Below are positions 63,255 through 64,000 of a stretch of 64,000 nucleotides of DNA, in pieces; position 1 is the first letter of the stretch; the number at the start of each line of letters is the position of its first letter. A program made the position numbers and the translations under genes. Under the pieces are notes generated by a model. It was not told where the DNA came from. It saw only the letters and a program-made list of their open reading frames with translations, and made no database searches. This DNA is from Erinaceus europaeus (lineage: Eukaryota > Chordata > Mammalia > Eulipotyphla > Erinaceidae): contig NC_080177.1 in assembly GCF_950295315.1 (NCBI RefSeq), positions 79,287,089-79,351,088 of the forward strand, in the 5' to 3' direction.

Positions 63255-63410
63255 TATTTCTTTTTCACTAACCACCAGGGTCTGGGGCCCAGTGCCTGCA
63301 ACACTGTACTACTTGTGAAAGTTATCTTTTTATTTAAACAAAGGTTAAGAGACAGAGAGATTAAAAAAAAAAAGTGAAGAAGAGAGAGCTAGAGAAGAAG
63401 GGAAGACACC
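63255..63410 (-). mobile_element. Possible SINE-5/module T relic
   Basis: ccaccagggtctggggccca, gtgcctgcaacactgtacta, then a purine-rich tail. Weak. Confidence 0.35.
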
Positions 63411-63411
63411 G

Positions 63412-63692
63412 AGGGCTGGGTGGTAGCACACGGGGTTAAGTGCACATAGTACAAAGCGCAAGGATTAGCGCAAGGATCCAGGTTCGAGCTTCCAGCTCCC
63501 CACCTGCAGGGATCACTTCAGAAGTGGTGAAGCAGGTCTACAGGTGTCATTCTCTCTCCCTCTCTATATCCCCTCCCTCTCAATTGTTTTCTGTCCTGTC
63601 CAATAAAAAACTGGGGGAAAAAAATGGTCACCAGGAGCAGTGGATTCATAGTGCAGGCACCAAACCACAGCAAAAACCCTGGAGGAAATAAA
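63412..63692 (+). mobile_element. SINE-1/2 with module T
   Basis: agggctgggtggtagcacac head, gatccaggttcgagcttcca, caggagcagtggattcatag, aaaaaccctggaggaaataa. Confidence 0.95.
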
Positions 63693-63699
63693 ATGGGGG

Positions 63700-63838
63700 A
63701 GGGGAGAGGGGAGACACCTGCAGCACTGCTCCACACTTGTTAAGTTTCCCCCCTGCAGATGAGAACAAGAGGCTTGAACCTGCATCCTTAAGCATGATAA
63801 CATGTGCACTCTACTGGGTGTGCCACCATCCAGGCCCT
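63700..63838 (-). mobile_element. SINE-2 head half
   Basis: gagacacctgcagcactgct to gtgtgccaccatccaggccc; its 3' half is lost against the tail of the previous SINE. Confidence 0.88.
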
Positions 63839-64000
63839 AACACCCAGTAGAGCAGGGGCAGGGCTCTGGGGAAGTGGGGCTCCAGGACACATTGGTGGGG
63901 TTGTCTATCCAGGGAAGTCTGGTTGGCATCACAGTAGCTTTTGGAACCTGGTGGCTGAAAGAAGAGTTAACATATAAAGCCAAACAAATTGTTGCTTCAT
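63839..64000 (-). mobile_element. 3'-terminal repeat (25.8/37.3/62.4-kb family), cut by window end
   Basis: Plus-strand ggacacattggtggggttgt, ctggttggcatcacagtagc and caaacaaattgttgcttcat are the antisense of the 5' part of the 62.4-kb repeat. Confidence 0.78.

Overview
The window is mammalian nuclear DNA, almost entirely non-coding and very dense in retroposons. The dominant short repeats are tRNA-derived SINEs with head motifs such as agtcgggcggtagcgcagc and body motifs such as cccacctgcaggggagtc. I recognise these as hedgehog (Erinaceidae) SINEs, so the source is most likely Erinaceus or a close relative. This rests on recalled family identity, not on a database search. No bacterial, plasmid or CRISPR features are present, and no intact protein-coding gene is visible. 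The region is best read as intergenic DNA or the inside of large introns.

I use working names for the repeats. SINE-1 has the agtcgggcggtagcgcagcg head, a (CAACAA)-rich 3' body and an aataaata end. SINE-2 has the ggccaggtggtggcgcacct head and ends near tatccaataaataaa. SINE-3 is short, with head gatagcataatggttatgc and end gagctgagcagtgctctgg. SINE-4 has head ggaggtggcgcagtgg and body ggactctcaagcatgaggtc. SINE-5 is older and tRNA-like. 'Module T' is a 3' module (caggagcagtggattcatgg ... aataaccctggaggcaaaaa) found on both SINE-1 and SINE-2 heads. Heads of SINE-1 and SINE-2 keep pol III A-box-like (tagcgcagcgg) and B-box-like (ggttcgagccc) sequence. Many SINE-1 copies have clean target-site duplications (TSDs), which suggests recent activity.

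LINE content: L1 3' ends lie at 5.3-5.7 kb (+), 18.2-19.3 kb (-, a nest of insertions), 20.1-21.0 kb (-, with the ORF2 C-terminus) and 47 kb (-). Older L1 pieces lie at 9.6-9.9 and 30.1-31.3 kb. A 3'-terminal repeat family, probably an L1 3' UTR subfamily, recurs at 13.5, 17.2, 25.8, 34.8, 37.3, 62.4 and 63.8 kb. Ancient mammalian repeats (MIR, L2, an hAT/MER5-like DNA element) remain in the gaps.

Most notable items: (1) a 359-bp fragment of a non-L1 reverse transcriptase at 30.6-31.0 kb, inserted into a SINE with a 12-bp TSD and an (AAG)n tail; (2) a near full-length U1 snRNA retropseudogene at 19.1-19.26 kb that imitates an exon with a perfect 5' splice site; (3) a 36-nt U2 snRNA fragment at 7.8 kb between perfect 16-bp TSDs with no tail; (4) a 27-copy, 22-bp minisatellite at 58.5-59.1 kb; (5) two candidate minus-strand exons at 55.5 and 36.9 kb, the only hints of a host gene; and (6) a ~380-bp purine-only tract at 50.06-50.44 kb.
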